A DNA stretch of 64,000 bases from Humulus lupulus (taxonomy: Eukaryota; Streptophyta; Magnoliopsida; Rosales; Cannabaceae), in contig NC_084794.1 in assembly GCF_963169125.1 (NCBI RefSeq), positions 152,530,858-152,594,857 on the forward strand, read 5' to 3'. This document shows positions 22,248-33,040 of the stretch, one piece after another. Positions within the stretch are counted from its first letter, which is position 1. The number at the start of each line of letters is the position of its first letter. The notes under the pieces were generated by a model, which was not told the origin of the DNA, made no database searches, and saw nothing but the letters and a program-made list of their open reading frames with translations. Made by a program: the position numbers and the translations under genes.

Positions 22248-23387
22248 TGTTGACGGTAAGAACTCTTCAACGATTGATGGTTAGAAAAATTTAATCTCTA
22301 TACTACAGAAAGCTTTGAATCAGATGGAAAGAACTTGAATCAGCAGAAGAAAACCAAAGAAACAATCAGGATTATATATTTCTTAAGTTTCTTTCATACA
22401 TTCAGTTTTCCAACCCCCCAGCCTGAGGGGTTGGAGCCTATTTATAGACGGGCTCTATTGGCCCCGGATACAAACAAGTCCCAGGAGACAGGGTCGTACG
22501 CCGGTACTCTGATAGTGTAGTGGCTCAGGGCGTAGTGGTGTTTTCTCTGGTAATGTCAGAGTCGTGGCCTAGAACATAGTACTATCAGCTCTGACGTATG
22601 GTCGGGGGTGTTCAAGTGGTACCACTACTCTTCATACAGGTATGTACTGCCACTACCCCCCGGAAGCAGATTACAGGGCCGTGCTTCTGTACTCTTCACA
22701 CACGTACGTCTTGTGTCATCGCACGTGTTCTGTACCCGGTCGTCCTCATCAATCCCCGTTCGATGCCCAATGTTCGTTTGGCATACCAATAAGGTACCTC
22801 CAAGTGGTCCCCGTGCCTATGTCAAGGAGGCTTCAACCTATGCGTATCCTGAGAAGCCAAGGCGCCAGGGGTCGAGGCTGGCCTATGCAGGTCACATGGA
22901 GGCGAGGCTCGCGATATGGGCGTCGCAACAGGGCCACACCCTCACATAGCGAGGCTGGTCCTCTTCCCTCGGGCGTAGGCATGGCTCGGGATACGGGTGC
23001 CGCAACAAGGCCATACCCTCGCATAGCGAGGGTGCCTCGCATAGCGAAGCTGGCCCTCTTCCCTCGGGTGTAGGCACGACTCGGGATACGTGCGTCGCAA
23101 CAAGGCCACACCCTCGCATAGCCACGGTGTCTCGCGTAGCGAGGCTGGTCTTCTTCTCTCGCGTGCAGGCAAGGCGAGACCCGATGCCTGAGGGGACAAG
23201 GCGTACGCAGATGGCCATCCGAGGACCCTCGCATAGCGAGGGTGGCATTCGGATTGGCAAGCGGCCAAGGGCCCTCGCATAGCGAGGGTGGCTCTCTTAG
23301 CCCGATTCCTTCAACGTCGTGTGATGTCCTTGTCCCCTTGTGCATGCAATAAGTAGCATGTAGGATGCCTCGTAGCATAGAGCTTCA
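22248..23387 (-). mobile_element. GC-rich LTR-like insert, probable solo LTR
   Basis: Edges TGTTGACGG... and ...GAGCTTCA would give a minus-strand TG...CA LTR of about 1,140 bp. A TATAAATA box (minus strand, 22439-22446) is followed downstream by an 8-bp hairpin of CCAACCCC / GGGGTTGG near 22410-22435. It interrupts the copia LTR, whose sequence resumes at 23388. Adjacent 5-mers do not match, so no target duplication supports the edges. The middle is strongly GC-rich compared with the surroundings and holds a palindromic array. The many overlapping ORFs in several frames are driven by that array and are not credible genes. Confidence 0.55.
22915..23290. repeat. GC-rich array with CCCTCGCATAGCGAGGG palindromes
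   Basis: Three diverged tandem units of about 75-100 bp share GTCGCAACAAGGCCACACCCTCG, a TAGCGAGGCTGG string, and CTCTTCCCTCGGG with TCGGGATACG. The perfect hairpin CCCTCGC-ATA-GCGAGGG (7-bp arms, 3-base loop) occurs near 23018, 23229 and 23271, with several mutated copies. Confidence 0.8.
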
Positions 23388-23768
23388 CTTGTAAATAAAA
23401 TTCACAAGGGATAAATTTCCACATTTACACTATTATACACAGTATCTTTACTAAAATGTCTATCCACATTAGTGATCCGAATCGAAATCACATGCACTAC
23501 TAAGTAGTGCTTAGTAAACTGTACTAGCAACCCTTAATTAAAGATTCCATACTTTAATTATCATGTTGCTGAATTAATTTATTCATATTTTATGATCTTA
23601 ATTCTCATGTACTATTACAAGATCATACACTAGAATATGAATAAGGAATTTTATGATATTTATCAATTATTATAAGTAATAATTAACATATTCATTTATA
23701 ATATATTTGTATTTCATATATTTCCCAATGTATTATCTTTTAACTTGCTTTTAGGGCATAAACCCTAA
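23388..23768 (-). mobile_element. Copia LTR, 5' part (end of split LTR)
   Basis: This continues the LTR with ACATTAGTGATCCGAATC and AAAGATTCCATAC, and ends TTGCTTTTAGGGCATAAACCCTAA. On the minus strand that end is nearly a TGTTAGGGTTTATGCCCTAAAAGC start, but the last two bases are lost at the junction with the next element at 23769. Confidence 0.7.
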
Positions 23769-25628
23769 GATCAACTACCTGTTCGACTTAAATCCAACCC
23801 CACCCAAAATAACACAGGGTTTTTCCACTTCTGCCATCAGGAGTCTTCCCACACATTCCTAACTGACATAACCTTCAAATCCAATGTGGGAAAATACTTC
23901 CAAGAGTATTTCCTCACCACCGATCTTGTAGCGGACAACCTGTCCTTTACTTGGGGAGGTAACTTTTCTTCTCGAATTTGTTCAAACTTATAGTCGTTTA
24001 TTTTTTTCTTCTTAGTTTACTCTATTTAATATAGGCCTATGGTTTCGACCAGAACCTACTCAAGGCATGGTAGAGAGGGTTGTTGCTCTATCCAGCATGA
24101 CCTCTATAGAAAAGAGTGTCAAGGAGCTAGTCATTGAAAATAACCTACCGCTGGTCGGCCTTTTGGAGCCCCACCAGGAGGTGAAGGAAACAACTGCTGG
24201 GAGTGCCACATGAGAAGGTGTTGAAGATGCCTCCCAACCATAAGATGTTTCTCAACCTCCCAAGCGTCGACCGACGACGGGTGTCACTATCAGGGAACCA
24301 ATTCACACTCCTCCACCAGCATTTATTCCTCCTTCCCACGGGAAGGGAAAACAAAAACTACCTGATCACTCCGATTGGGTATACGACTCGTCCAAGGATG
24401 AAAACGGTATGGATTTTTCAACTCTTTTAGATATGTTGCCCATTCCTATTATCATGCTCGACAGGAATGGAAACTTTATTTTTCCAACGAGTACCTTTAA
24501 CCCAGATTTTTTCAAGGAGGATAATGTTTGTTGCAGTAATAACTTAGATGAAGTAGCCACCAGTATCTTTAGTTCGAGTATAATATTTAGAATTTTTCCT
24601 TATCGAGCTTTATAAACTCTTGCACACTTTAACTAATTTTGTTTGCCTCCTTCTTAGTCATGCAGGCGAGCAATGCTTTCGACATCTATGCCTCGGGAGG
24701 CAAAACCACCAATTCGAAGAGGTCGAGCAAGAGAGAGAGGTACCAGCGGGGCACACCCGAGCAAGAAACCTCGATCAACTGAGACTCCTCTTCCTTCCAT
24801 ATCAACTACTCCTCCTCCCTCCTCTCAACCTAAAGCTTCCACTGAGCAGGTGGGAGATCTTGCTATGAACGAGATGTTGGCCAATGCCTCCTACTCCACC
24901 ATAGACAAGTTGCAAAAGGTGGCCAAACATCAACTCGGCAAAGAGGCCTTTGCCTCTCTTCCTTTGTTGAAAATCGACAAAGTCATTGGTCGCAATTTCA
25001 ATGAACTGCTCGTCGTAAGTCTTTTCTAACTTGTATTTCTTATTGATATTTTTTTCTTTCACTAACATCACTTTTATGTTGTTCGCAGGCTCTCATGACC
25101 CTAAATAATGGGTGGCGTCGTACTGAAGAGGACAACTCCAAATTCGCTCAGAAGCTAAAAGCAGCAGAGGACCAACTCAAAGCTCGCAACGAGGAGTTAA
25201 AAAAGACCAAGGAGGACCTAGAAAAAGCTGTAATCTTAAAAGAGAAATACAAGGCTGTGTCCAAGGCCAACCACGACGAGGCAGTCAAGCTTAAGGACAA
25301 TTTGGTCGCTAGTCAGAAAAAGGCCAATGAGCTGGAGGAGAAGGTGAAGCAGCTCGAGGAGATTAATACGAGCAACTTGGAGAGGTTTCAAGGTGCAACC
25401 TTCACCTGCTTCTACATATTCTAGAAGAACAATCAAGGTGCAAACTTTGATTATCTTTCCGAACAGAAAAGGGAATCTGAGCTTGCTCAATGTGCTGCTC
25501 GACTAGAGGAGGAGAAAAATGCCCCTACATCTCCTGAGATATCCTTGGCCATAGGCATCGATGGAGGAGAAGAGGAGGTAGGAGCGGCTGTCGACCATCA
25601 GCCTCATCAAGACCCTCCTACACAATGA
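23769..25628 (+). pseudogene. Antisense Transposase_28-like gene, copy A (5' truncated)
   Basis: This copy is on the opposite strand to the pol of its host element. It begins inside the domain (LPVRLKSNP, GFFHFC, FLTDITFKSNVGKYFQEYFL, then DLVADNLSFTWGG). A GT...AG intron at 23959-24034 joins in frame to LWFRPEPT. A later exon starts after TGCAG at 24666 and ends at 25014 before GTAAGT. The last exon runs from 25089 to the stop at 25626-25628 and contains a coiled coil (KLKAAEDQLKARNEELKKTK, LKDNLVASQKKANELEEKV), then PEISLAIGIDG and DPPTQ. Copy B at 48.5-51.2 kb has the same boundaries. The domain matches what Pfam calls 'putative gypsy type transposon'; its function is unknown. In-frame stops show decay. 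Confidence 0.75.
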
Positions 25629-26306
25629 ACATATATTTTTTATGTTTTGTAACTAAAACACTTGAATAGTCTGTTTGTGGTGTTAAGACAATTTGCTGCC
25701 TAAGGCAGTTTTATTTACTATTTATAATATTTATAATTACATCCGAGCAGCAATTTCTCGCAGTGTAAAGATATTTCGTTTTGATATTACAATTGTTATT
25801 ATAACATCTACCTGTATGACCGAACCTAGCATAACATTTTATCATCTCACAAAAACTGTTAAATTTTTTTAAAAATACTCTAAGTGTCGTAGTATGATTT
25901 CCCTTATTTTGCTCATGTGGTTACATATATTTATAATATGTTTCGCTCGCTTTGTATCTTATATGCCCCCCAAGTGATCAAGGAGTTTAAGGTGCTCGGT
26001 CACTTGCCATTGACCAATACCTGTTCGAACATTATTGATCGTGTACTTGTAAACAGCAATGAGAATATAGCAAAACAACACTCGTAATGGGAAAATACTT
26101 GTAATAATACAATAATTGGCAAGAATAATTGGTTGCACACAGTTCTTTTTATTTCTCGTAAAAATTGGACAAAAATTCATGTCTATACTAGTGATCAAAA
26201 TTTGATCTTACACTTATAAGTGACCAACCATCTAACTGGTCAGCCCTTGTTCAAAAACTTGTAAATAATAAAACTAAATACAAACCGAATCTTTAAAAAT
26301 AAATGT
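25629..26306. other. Spacer between antisense gene and end of pol
   Basis: Noncoding, convergent 3' ends: the antisense gene stops at 25628 and pol stops at 26307 on the other strand. It matches the spacer at 51170-51851 in Tat-B, including a CAGCAATTTCTCGC.GTGTAAA-like stretch and TATGCCCCCCAAGTGATC. It may hold the terminators of both transcripts. Confidence 0.6.
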
Positions 26307-27480
26307 TCATTGATAATACGTGTGCAAGTATTCTCCATTCCAATAGCGAGGAACGAGATCTCCGTTTAAGCAAGCAAGTTTGTATGTGCCTTGTTGAAGA
26401 ATTTCTTCAATTTGATATGGACCTTCCTAGTTTGGTTTGAGTACTCCTACAGCCTAGTCTCGAGTATTGAGAAAAACTCTTCAAAGTACCAAACCTTCTA
26501 CGTCAAACTTTCTTTCGTGTACTTTAGAGTTAAAATATCAAGCAACCTATTGCTGGTAAGCTGCAACTCGTAATTGGGCCTGCTCGAGCCTTTTGTCTAT
26601 TAAGTCCAAAAATTCCATCAGTACTTGGTTGTTTGTACTCTGTTCGTAAGTTAGCCTTCTATGAGAGGGTGGATTTAACTCGAATGGTAACATGGCTTCA
26701 TACCCATATGCCAACGAAAATGGTGTATGGCCTGTTGTTGTTCTATGTGTTGCTCTATACAACCAGAGTACCTCAGGTAGTTCTTCTGGACACGCTCCTT
26801 TTTCCTGTTCGAGTCTTTTCTTCAGTGTGTCTTTTAGCATTTTATTCACAGCTTCAACTTGTCTATCACTTGTGGATGGGCTACTGATGAAAACTTTTCG
26901 TTATACCATGTCGTTCGCAGAAATCAAGAAATAGATCGCTGTCAAATTGCATGCCATTATCTGATACAATCTTTCTTGGCAATCCATATCGGCATACAAT
27001 GTTTTTGACAATGAAATCCAGCACTTTCTTGGTCGTGATTGTCGCGAGTGGTTCAGCTTCTACCCACTTAGTAAAGTATTCAACAGTAACTACTATGTAT
27101 TTGACATTTCCTTTTCCTGTAGGCAAAGATCTGATCAAGTCTATTCCCCAAATCGCAAAAAGCCATGGGCTTTGCATTTTTTTAAGCTCATTTGGGGTTG
27201 CTCGAGGTATTTTGGAGAATCTTTGACATTTATCACATTTTTTAACAAATTCCATGGAATCCTCGATCATAGTAGGCCAGAAATACCCTTGTCGTAGAAT
27301 TTTCTTTACTATGCTTTGCCCCCCAACATGATCTCCACATAACCCTTCATGTACTTCTCGCATCATTTCCTTAGTTTTTTCCTTGGAAATATATCTCAAT
27401 AAGGGCATAGAGTTTCCTTGTCGATACATAATTTCATTGACCAAGATAAATTGAGTCGATTGCCTTTGTAACGTTCTCAA
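26307..27480 (-). pseudogene. pol: Integrase of Tat-A (broken)
   Basis: The zinc finger and core lie in the ORF 27480-26881: EVHEGLCGDHVGGQ, CDKCQRFSKIP, then WGIDLIRSLPTGKG (first catalytic Asp), KIVSDNGMQFDSDLF (second Asp). After FHQ the frame meets several stops across 26880-26850. It resumes with LKKRLEQEKGACPEELPEV, LWLYRATHRTTTGHTPFSL and ELNPPSHRR to 26547. From there a stop-ridden tail (GPYQIEEI, LACLNGDL) reaches a stop at 26307. The enzyme would insert cDNA into host DNA. The corresponding Tat-B reading has the third catalytic residue in QVEAVNKTLK, which here is lost in the broken stretch. Confidence 0.85.
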
Positions 27481-27716
27481 CTTATTTATGTCTGCTCATA
27501 ACAATCCCTGTAGAGATATTGAATGATGGGGGTCATCCAAGTGTCAGCCACTTGTATTACTAGGGAGGATTCTTCTACTTGAATGCTGGGAGCTAATAAT
27601 CGTTCGACCGACACTATACTCAGTGTGTCGGCGTCCTTAGCGCTTGCTAATTTGGCTAAGGCATTAGCATTGGAGTTCTGGTCGCGAGGTACTTGCTGTA
27701 AAGTATACTTTTCAAA

Positions 27717-28010
27717 CTACACTAGCAAGTCCTTTGCCTTGTTTAGATACACGACCATTTTAAGACCTTTGGCCTGATATTCTCTGATGATTTGATTAAC
27801 GACTAGTTGGGAATCACTGTATATTTCTAGTGACTTCACGTTCACATCCTTGGCTAGTCTCAATCCTGCGAGCAATGCTTCATATTTGGCTTCATTATTG
27901 GAGGCATTAAAATTAAATCTTATTACGTAGTGAAACTGATGTCCCTCAGGAGTTATAAGAATTAATCCTGCCCCAGAGTTATGCTCATTTAAGGACCCAT
28001 CTATGAACAA
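27717..28010 (-). pseudogene. pol: Second (archaeal-type) RNase H domain of Tat-A
   Basis: 98 codons read FIDGSLNEHNSGAGLILITP, then FNFNASNNEAKYEALLAGL, IYSDSQLVVNQI and YQAKGLKMV. Asp of DGS, Glu of NEAKYEAL and Asp of YSDSQ match the catalytic set of RNase H. This extra domain between the normal RNase H and integrase is a known hallmark of Tat/Ogre-type plant gypsy elements. It is bounded by stops in this copy. The C-terminal portion (toward 27481) is degraded. Confidence 0.8.
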
Positions 28011-28073
28011 TTTCCAGGTCAGAGTTTGGGCGTCAGGCTCTACAATCTGCTCGTCGGTTAGGAGTCCAGTGAA

Positions 28074-28475
28074 TTAAGCTACAAAGTCTGCTAAGGCTTG
28101 TCCCTTTATTGCTGCTCGTGGTGAATAAGAGATTTCAAACTGACCTAACTCAACTGCCCATTTTAATAGTCGACCAAGAACTTTTGGTTTTTGCAAGACT
28201 TGCCGTAGTGGTTGGTCAGTAAAATCTATTATGGGGTGGGCTTGAAAGTAGGATCGTAGTTTTCTCGATGCCAGTATCAGGCAGTAAGCCAATTTCTCTA
28301 TAGCCGGATAACGTAATTCTGCTCCCACTATCCTTTTACTTATATAGTATACTACCTTTTGGATGTTGTTTTCTTCCCTGATTAAAATAGCATTAGCAGC
28401 ATACTCTGTTATGGCTAGGTAGATGTACAAAGTTTTTCCTTCGACCAACTTAGACAGAATGGGTGGTCGCAACAT
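28074..28475 (-). pseudogene. pol: RNase H domain of Tat-A
   Basis: 133 codons follow RT. They read LYIYLAITEYAANAILIREE, VVYYISKRIVGAELRYPAIE, then QPLRQVLQKPKVLGRLLKW and ELGQFEISYSPRAAIKGQALADF. This is the RT-linked RNase H and connection of the gypsy pol. The string QKPKVLGRLLKW is uninterrupted. The equivalent site in Tat-B is split by a MITE, so this copy serves as an empty-site reference. The expected first catalytic Asp appears as YLAITEYA, so activity is doubtful. Confidence 0.8.
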
Positions 28476-28499
28476 ATGGTTTTCAAGTGCTTGAAAAGC

Positions 28500-29170
28500 C
28501 TATTTGCACTCTTCTGACCATTCGAATTTTTTGTTTCCTCTGAGTAGATTAAAAAATGGGACACACTTGTCCGTAGATTTGGATATAAATCTGCTCAGGG
28601 CAGCAATTCTTCCTGTTAGAGTTTGTACATCTTTAATTTTAGTTGGTGATTGCATCTCGATCAGTGCTCGAATTTTTTCGAGATTGGCTTTAATTCCTCG
28701 CGATTTTACTATGAATCCCAAAAATTTCCCTGATCCAACTCCGAAGGAATACTTGAGAGGATTAAGCTTCATTTGATATTTTTTCAAGATGTTGAAGCAT
28801 TCCTAAAGATCCTTGACGTGTTCACCAGCTTTTTTTTACTTGACGAACATGTCATCAACATAAACGTCCATGTTATTACTGATATGTTCTTTAAACATGT
28901 GATTTACTAGTCGTTGGTAAGTCACACCAGCGTTTTTCAAACCGAAAGGCATTACCTATAACAGTAAAGCCATGTATCTATTCGAAAGCTGGTATGTTCC
29001 TCATCAGGCGGATGCATACTAATTTGATTATAGTCGGAGTACGCATCCATGAATGATATAATTCCATGCCCTGATGTAGCATCGACCAGCTGGTCGGTCC
29101 TTGGAAGTGGGAAACAATATTTCAGACAGACTTTATTAAGGTCTGTGAAATCCACGCAGGTCCTCCATTT
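28500..29170 (-). pseudogene. pol: Reverse transcriptase fragment of Tat-A
   Basis: The right end reads TCVDFTDLNKVCLKYCFPLP, then IDQLVDATSGHGIISFMDAYS and QISMHPPDEEHTSF. Damaged palm sequence follows, including the DVYVDDMF-like stretch near 28860. The thumb and connection open from 28787 to 28500 (MKLNPLKYSFGVGSGKFLGF, RGIKANLEKIRALIEMQSPT). These are Tat-lineage RT motifs. The reading starts abruptly at 29170, where a copia LTR begins, so fingers and protease are absent. Frame breaks lie between 28790 and 28950. Not functional. Confidence 0.85.
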
Positions 29171-29404
29171 TGTTGGAAAACATTCAGAGCACGCAGTGAA
29201 AACTTTGCGTGGTGGGCCCATTGTGTTTGATTTATTAAGAACAACAACAATAAAAAAAAATTCATTAAACATTTAAACACAAAAAAATCAAGAACATAAA
29301 CTTTTACCTCTTGAAGCCTATCAAGTGTCCTTGAGTCTTTTCGTATTATTATCGATCTTCCTATCCAAAGCTTTGAGAAGTCAAACCATGATCTTCTGGA
29401 GTGT
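29171..29404 (-). mobile_element. Copia LTR, 3' part (split by a solo LTR)
   Basis: It starts TGTTGGAAAACATTCAGAGC, then CACGCAGTG and ACCTCTTGAAGCCTATCAAGTG with GTCTTTTCGTATTA. This parallels the copia LTR at 45747 (GCAGCGG, CCTCTTGATGCCTATCAAGTG). It follows directly after broken RT codons of Tat-A. The sequence is interrupted at 29405 and resumes at about 31076. Confidence 0.75.
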
Positions 29405-31075
29405 TTGTTGGGTTTTATTCCCTTAATAAAACCATATTTCTTATGTAACACGTTATTATTATCAATAAAAGAAGTAGAAATCATTTTGTTCAATCGCATT
29501 GTTCGCTTATTTTATTACATGTTTATTCAATTAATACAAACATTCATAAAATCCTGAATATATGGATAGTTACAATTATAGTGACTAGGTCACAATGGAT
29601 TATAGTTGTAATTATATGTTCAAAAGAACGAGTCCTAAGATGAGATCAGTGCATTGGATTTTCACTGATTATATGTGTTTGTTGACATGTTTAATTTTAA
29701 AAGTTTAATTGGATGATACATGAAATTTGATATGAATGTTTTAAATGTTTATGTGTCATATTGCTAATTTAAGTTGTCATATTTTTCATGCACTTTGAAA
29801 TCTTAATTGGTGTTTGGTAAAATGCTCATTGATTTTTTTTTTTTTTTTTTGTAGTTGGGGCTGCCATTTTTAATTGTGAATGACATATATATACATATAT
29901 ATAAAAACCCTAATTAGAGTTTACGTATAACTATATATATATATAAAAAAATTGATTAATTCTTTTTTTTTCATGCGGCAGCTTCATTAAAAAAAATCAT
30001 TATCCTTGATTTTTTTTGTTTTATACAGTTGTTTTTTTCAAAATATATATAATTTTTAAAATAAACTGTATATATATATATATGCTTATGTATATATAAA
30101 CACATTTATTTATATAATATGCTAGGTAGTTGAGATATTTTTATTATGCTAAAAAAATATCTAAGTATTCAATTTTAAATTAATTGTGATATTTTTTTAA
30201 TGACAATTAAATTAATTTTATGTTTGATTAATTATATGGTAAGTTTTCAATTGGGAAAAACTTTATGGTAATTAATTAATTTTGATAACTCAATTAATTG
30301 TTTTAGATACTGATTGATTTATTTATTTTGGTAGTAAATGTAATGATGCATAAATTTGTGTAGCATGTCATATAGGTTTTCATGTTAGGCCCATCAAATT
30401 AATAAGAAAATTAACATATCTAGTATCATTATTAAGTTATTTTTTGCATTTGGGCTTTAAATATAAGTATAATGTGGCCCATTTTTTTGTTTTGAAAAAA
30501 TGTGGAAAACTCAAATAAAACTTTCATAAAATGTTAAGTTTTATTTGGGCCCAATTGAACATGTAAAGTTTAAATTACTCTCTTGTGGGTGGTTTCACTT
30601 GTGAAAGCTAATTTGCTTTGCATTACTAGATTGGGCTTAATCAATTGAATAATAATTAATAAAACAAAGGTTCAAATTCCTGTCTTCTTGGGCTTTGTGT
30701 GGAAGTCAGAGAGCCTTAGTAGTGGGTCTGACATACTGAACCCAACTCTCCTTCATGCAAGCTTGAATTGTTAAGGCTCATTTACCTAAGTTGAAAAAAA
30801 TTGTATTAGATTATTCTTTTTAGTTGGACCTAATAATTGATTAGAAATAAACTAATTCTAATTTTTGGATTAATTTTTAATGGGTATTTTAAGAATTAAT
30901 GGGAAAATTATAAACTATGGTTTATTGATTATTTTAATAATTTGGCAAACCCAAGTTGGTAATTTTCAAAAGAATAAAATACTAAATCGAGAAAAATTAA
31001 ATAATGAGTTTTTAAAATTTTGAATTCGATCTCCACTGTTGATTTAACGAGGTTAAGGTTTAGTGGGGTCTAACA
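29405..31075 (+). mobile_element. Solo LTR, copia type, plus orientation
   Basis: The edges are TGTTGGGTTTTATTCCC and GGGGTCTAACA (about 1.67 kb). The flanking 5-mers are GTGTT on the left and GCGTT on the right, a target duplication with one mismatch. The same site in the related LTR near 45985 reads GGCGTTCTC, supporting GCGTT as the original. The interior is AT-rich, with a poly(T) run near 29828, TATATATA tracts near 29930 and 30070, and no coding domain. Its orientation is opposite to the LTR it interrupts. Confidence 0.7.
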
Positions 31076-31535
31076 GCGTTTTGATTTTGTCTCCCTACGG
31101 AATGTGTTCATTGGACTCTTAACATGGTTGAATTTCTTAGGATAGATGGTTATAGATGTACCTTCTATAGGCTCATCCCTACAATGACTATAGGAATTAA
31201 GTCTATGATAATCAAAACCGTGGGTCAAACTCATAAAGTAAGAAATAATTTGTTTTCGTTACTTTGATCGAATGGATAAGTTATTAATAAAAGTCTAAGA
31301 CGTTTTATTAACTAAGTTGTTTCTCTATTTGACTAAGTGAATACTTGTGACTCTCACCTATTGGGACACATAGGTTCATGGCTAGTTGAAAAACCTAAGA
31401 AATAGAAAGATAAGTTTTTAGTATTTACTTATCTTTAAACATTGTTTATATGTTATGATATTTCTGAAACTTGTATGAATGAATGTTTGTCGAACAATGC
31501 GTTGATTTCTACTTTATTGATAATTATAGCTCTAT
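31076..31535 (-). mobile_element. Copia LTR, 5' part (continuation of the split LTR)
   Basis: On the minus strand the end nearest 31535 resembles the beginning of the solo LTR (TTATCAATAAAGTAGAAATC and GCATTGTTCG). This identifies it as the 5' part of the LTR whose 3' part lies at 29171-29404. The first bases of the LTR are lost at the junction with the Tat-A gag at about 31536. Confidence 0.6.
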
Positions 31536-32333
31536 ATGCAGTGTCCCCCTCTCTTCTCCCCAGCCCGTCTTGGTAAACAGGAGGAGGCCTGCGCTAGTCG
31601 TTGGGTCCTGAGACATTGTTTCGTTGTGGGGGATCTCGAACCGCAGAGCCTAAGTCCGGCTGCCTCCTGCTTCCTGAGGAAACCTGTCCCCTGCCAGGTA
31701 AGATTTGCTCGTCTATTGCAAGATGTCTAGGGCTTCTAGGACGTTGTTCATCCCTATTTTGTCGGTGTTGTTGTATGCTACCTAGACCAGCATGAGAGGG
31801 TTGACACTGCTTGTTATTTCTACTAGGATTCTGAGGATGTCTTTTCTGCTGGGCAACTTGGTGTTGTTCCGGTTGTTATGAATTTCTTGAGTTGTGTGGG
31901 TTTGGAGGACATTGGTGATGCTCTGATGTAGGTTTTGAGGAGGATGAGGAATCGACAGTAAGTTTGGCTGGTGGCTTTGTGCAGGTGGCAGTCCTTGAGC
32001 CAACTGAATGGTCGCTCCTAAGGCCACCGTCGCATCTCTCTATCAACGATCCATGTCTGCCTGTCTCTTGTTTAATTCTCCCCACTACCGATCAAGCTCC
32101 ATCTGTTGCATCACCATTGTCTTAGCCACGTTTTCTTTGTTAGATTTTAAGGTGGCTAACTCGTCCTACAACATTCTCAAGGCTATTCGTAGGGTTCCAA
32201 CGTCCATCTCCTCCACTTCCTCTTCCAATTCCACCTGTGGCTCCTCATCTGTCATACCTGGTGGAGGAGGTGGATTTTGTGGATTCTCCGTAGTTTGTCC
32301 AGCTTGACCCGTCCTCAAGGTGTTCTTAGCCAT
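31536..32333 (-). pseudogene. gag: gag N-terminal region of Tat-A
   Basis: It starts at the ATG on 32333 (MAKNTLRTGQAGQ), directly after the primer region. Tat-B starts the same way (MAKTSKKTGQAIG at 58559). It is acidic and Gln-rich with heptad character (ELEEEVEEMDVGTLRIALRM), then LAQGLPPAQSHQPNL. Several in-frame stops are present. The reading runs out at about 31536, where sequence matching the 57.85-57.95 kb part of Tat-B gag (GGAGGCCTGCGCT.GTCGTTGGGTC) meets copia LTR. The capsid core is not present in this copy. Confidence 0.75.
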
Positions 32334-32382
32334 TTGTTTTTCTTGATATCCTTGAGTTTAACTCTCAACAAAAGCATCAAAA

Positions 32383-33035
32383 TGTTGACCCTTAATTTGT
32401 TCAAGGACACGGAGTCACTAAAAAAATATGAAAAGTATGAGTTGAATCAAATATGACAAACAACACCAAGATTTTATAGTGGTTCGGCCCCGATGATTGA
32501 TAATGACCTACGTCCACTTATTGTTTTTATTAATGTAAAAGACTTCAAAACCTGCGATCAGTGAACTAGAGATCACTAAGTTTCACAAGTTTTGAAGAAG
32601 GATACAAAGATTGTGTATATAAACACCTTAGCTCTCTCTGAGTACAAACTCTAGCGTATGAAATAAATAAATTCTATGAGTCTTATTTATAGGCTCATTG
32701 ATGTACATATGGGCCATGGGCCTTCCTTAACTTGCGTTACAAGCATAAGTAATAATTTAAATAATACTGTTTACATTTAAATTAGCAAATATCCCTAAAA
32801 TATCTAACTTGTAACCATATTGGAGAGTTTGTCTCGATCAAACGAACAACTCAAGTCGCATGTTTCCGTCCATCTTCTTTACCTGCTGCTCAACATACTC
32901 CTTCGCCTTTTGAGTTGCAGAATTTCATCTGATAACTTGGTCGTAGGTCGACCAGAACTTCATTAATGATCAATCACGTGTTGTTCACATACCTTTTTAA
33001 TGCGCCACATCATCATGCAAATATTTAGGGAAACA
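32383..33035 (-). mobile_element. 5' LTR of Tat-A
   Basis: 653 bp, starting TGTTGACCCTTAATTTG on the plus strand and ending TTTAGGGAAACA. It aligns with the 611-bp LTRs of Tat-B (shared GTGGTTCGGCCCC, GGTAATGACCTACGTCCAC-like and TTTATAGGCTCA). On the minus strand a TATAAATA box lies at 32684-32691. A short spacer with a probable primer site separates it from gag. Confidence 0.85.
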
Positions 33036-33040
33036 AAAAC

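Larger units (their letters stand above)
23769..33035 (-). mobile_element. Truncated Tat-lineage gypsy element (Tat-A)
   Basis: Minus-strand order, read from the right, is 5' LTR (32383-33035), gag (32333-31536), [copia LTR insertion], RT, RNase H, a second RNase H and integrase down to 26307. An opposite-strand gene follows (23769-25628). The 3' LTR and part of the antisense gene are missing at 23769. The middle and end of gag, the protease and the start of RT are missing where the copia LTR sits. It is the same family as Tat-B at 47.1-60.1 kb. RT motifs such as VDFTDLNK and IDQLVDATSGH are typical of the Tat lineage. Confidence 0.85.

Noticed and set aside
22608..23378. Many overlapping open frames on both strands (113-181 codons)
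   Set aside because: All are open because of the GC-rich repeat array. They repeat the same peptides in shifted frames and show no domain.
22243..23392. Clear target-site duplication for the GC-rich insert
   Set aside because: The flanking 5-mers CTAAT and CTTGT do not match, so the borders of this insert remain approximate.
23750..23770. Telomere-like AAACCCTAA string
   Set aside because: A single copy, and it is the end of a copia LTR (GGGTTTATGCCC start on the other strand).
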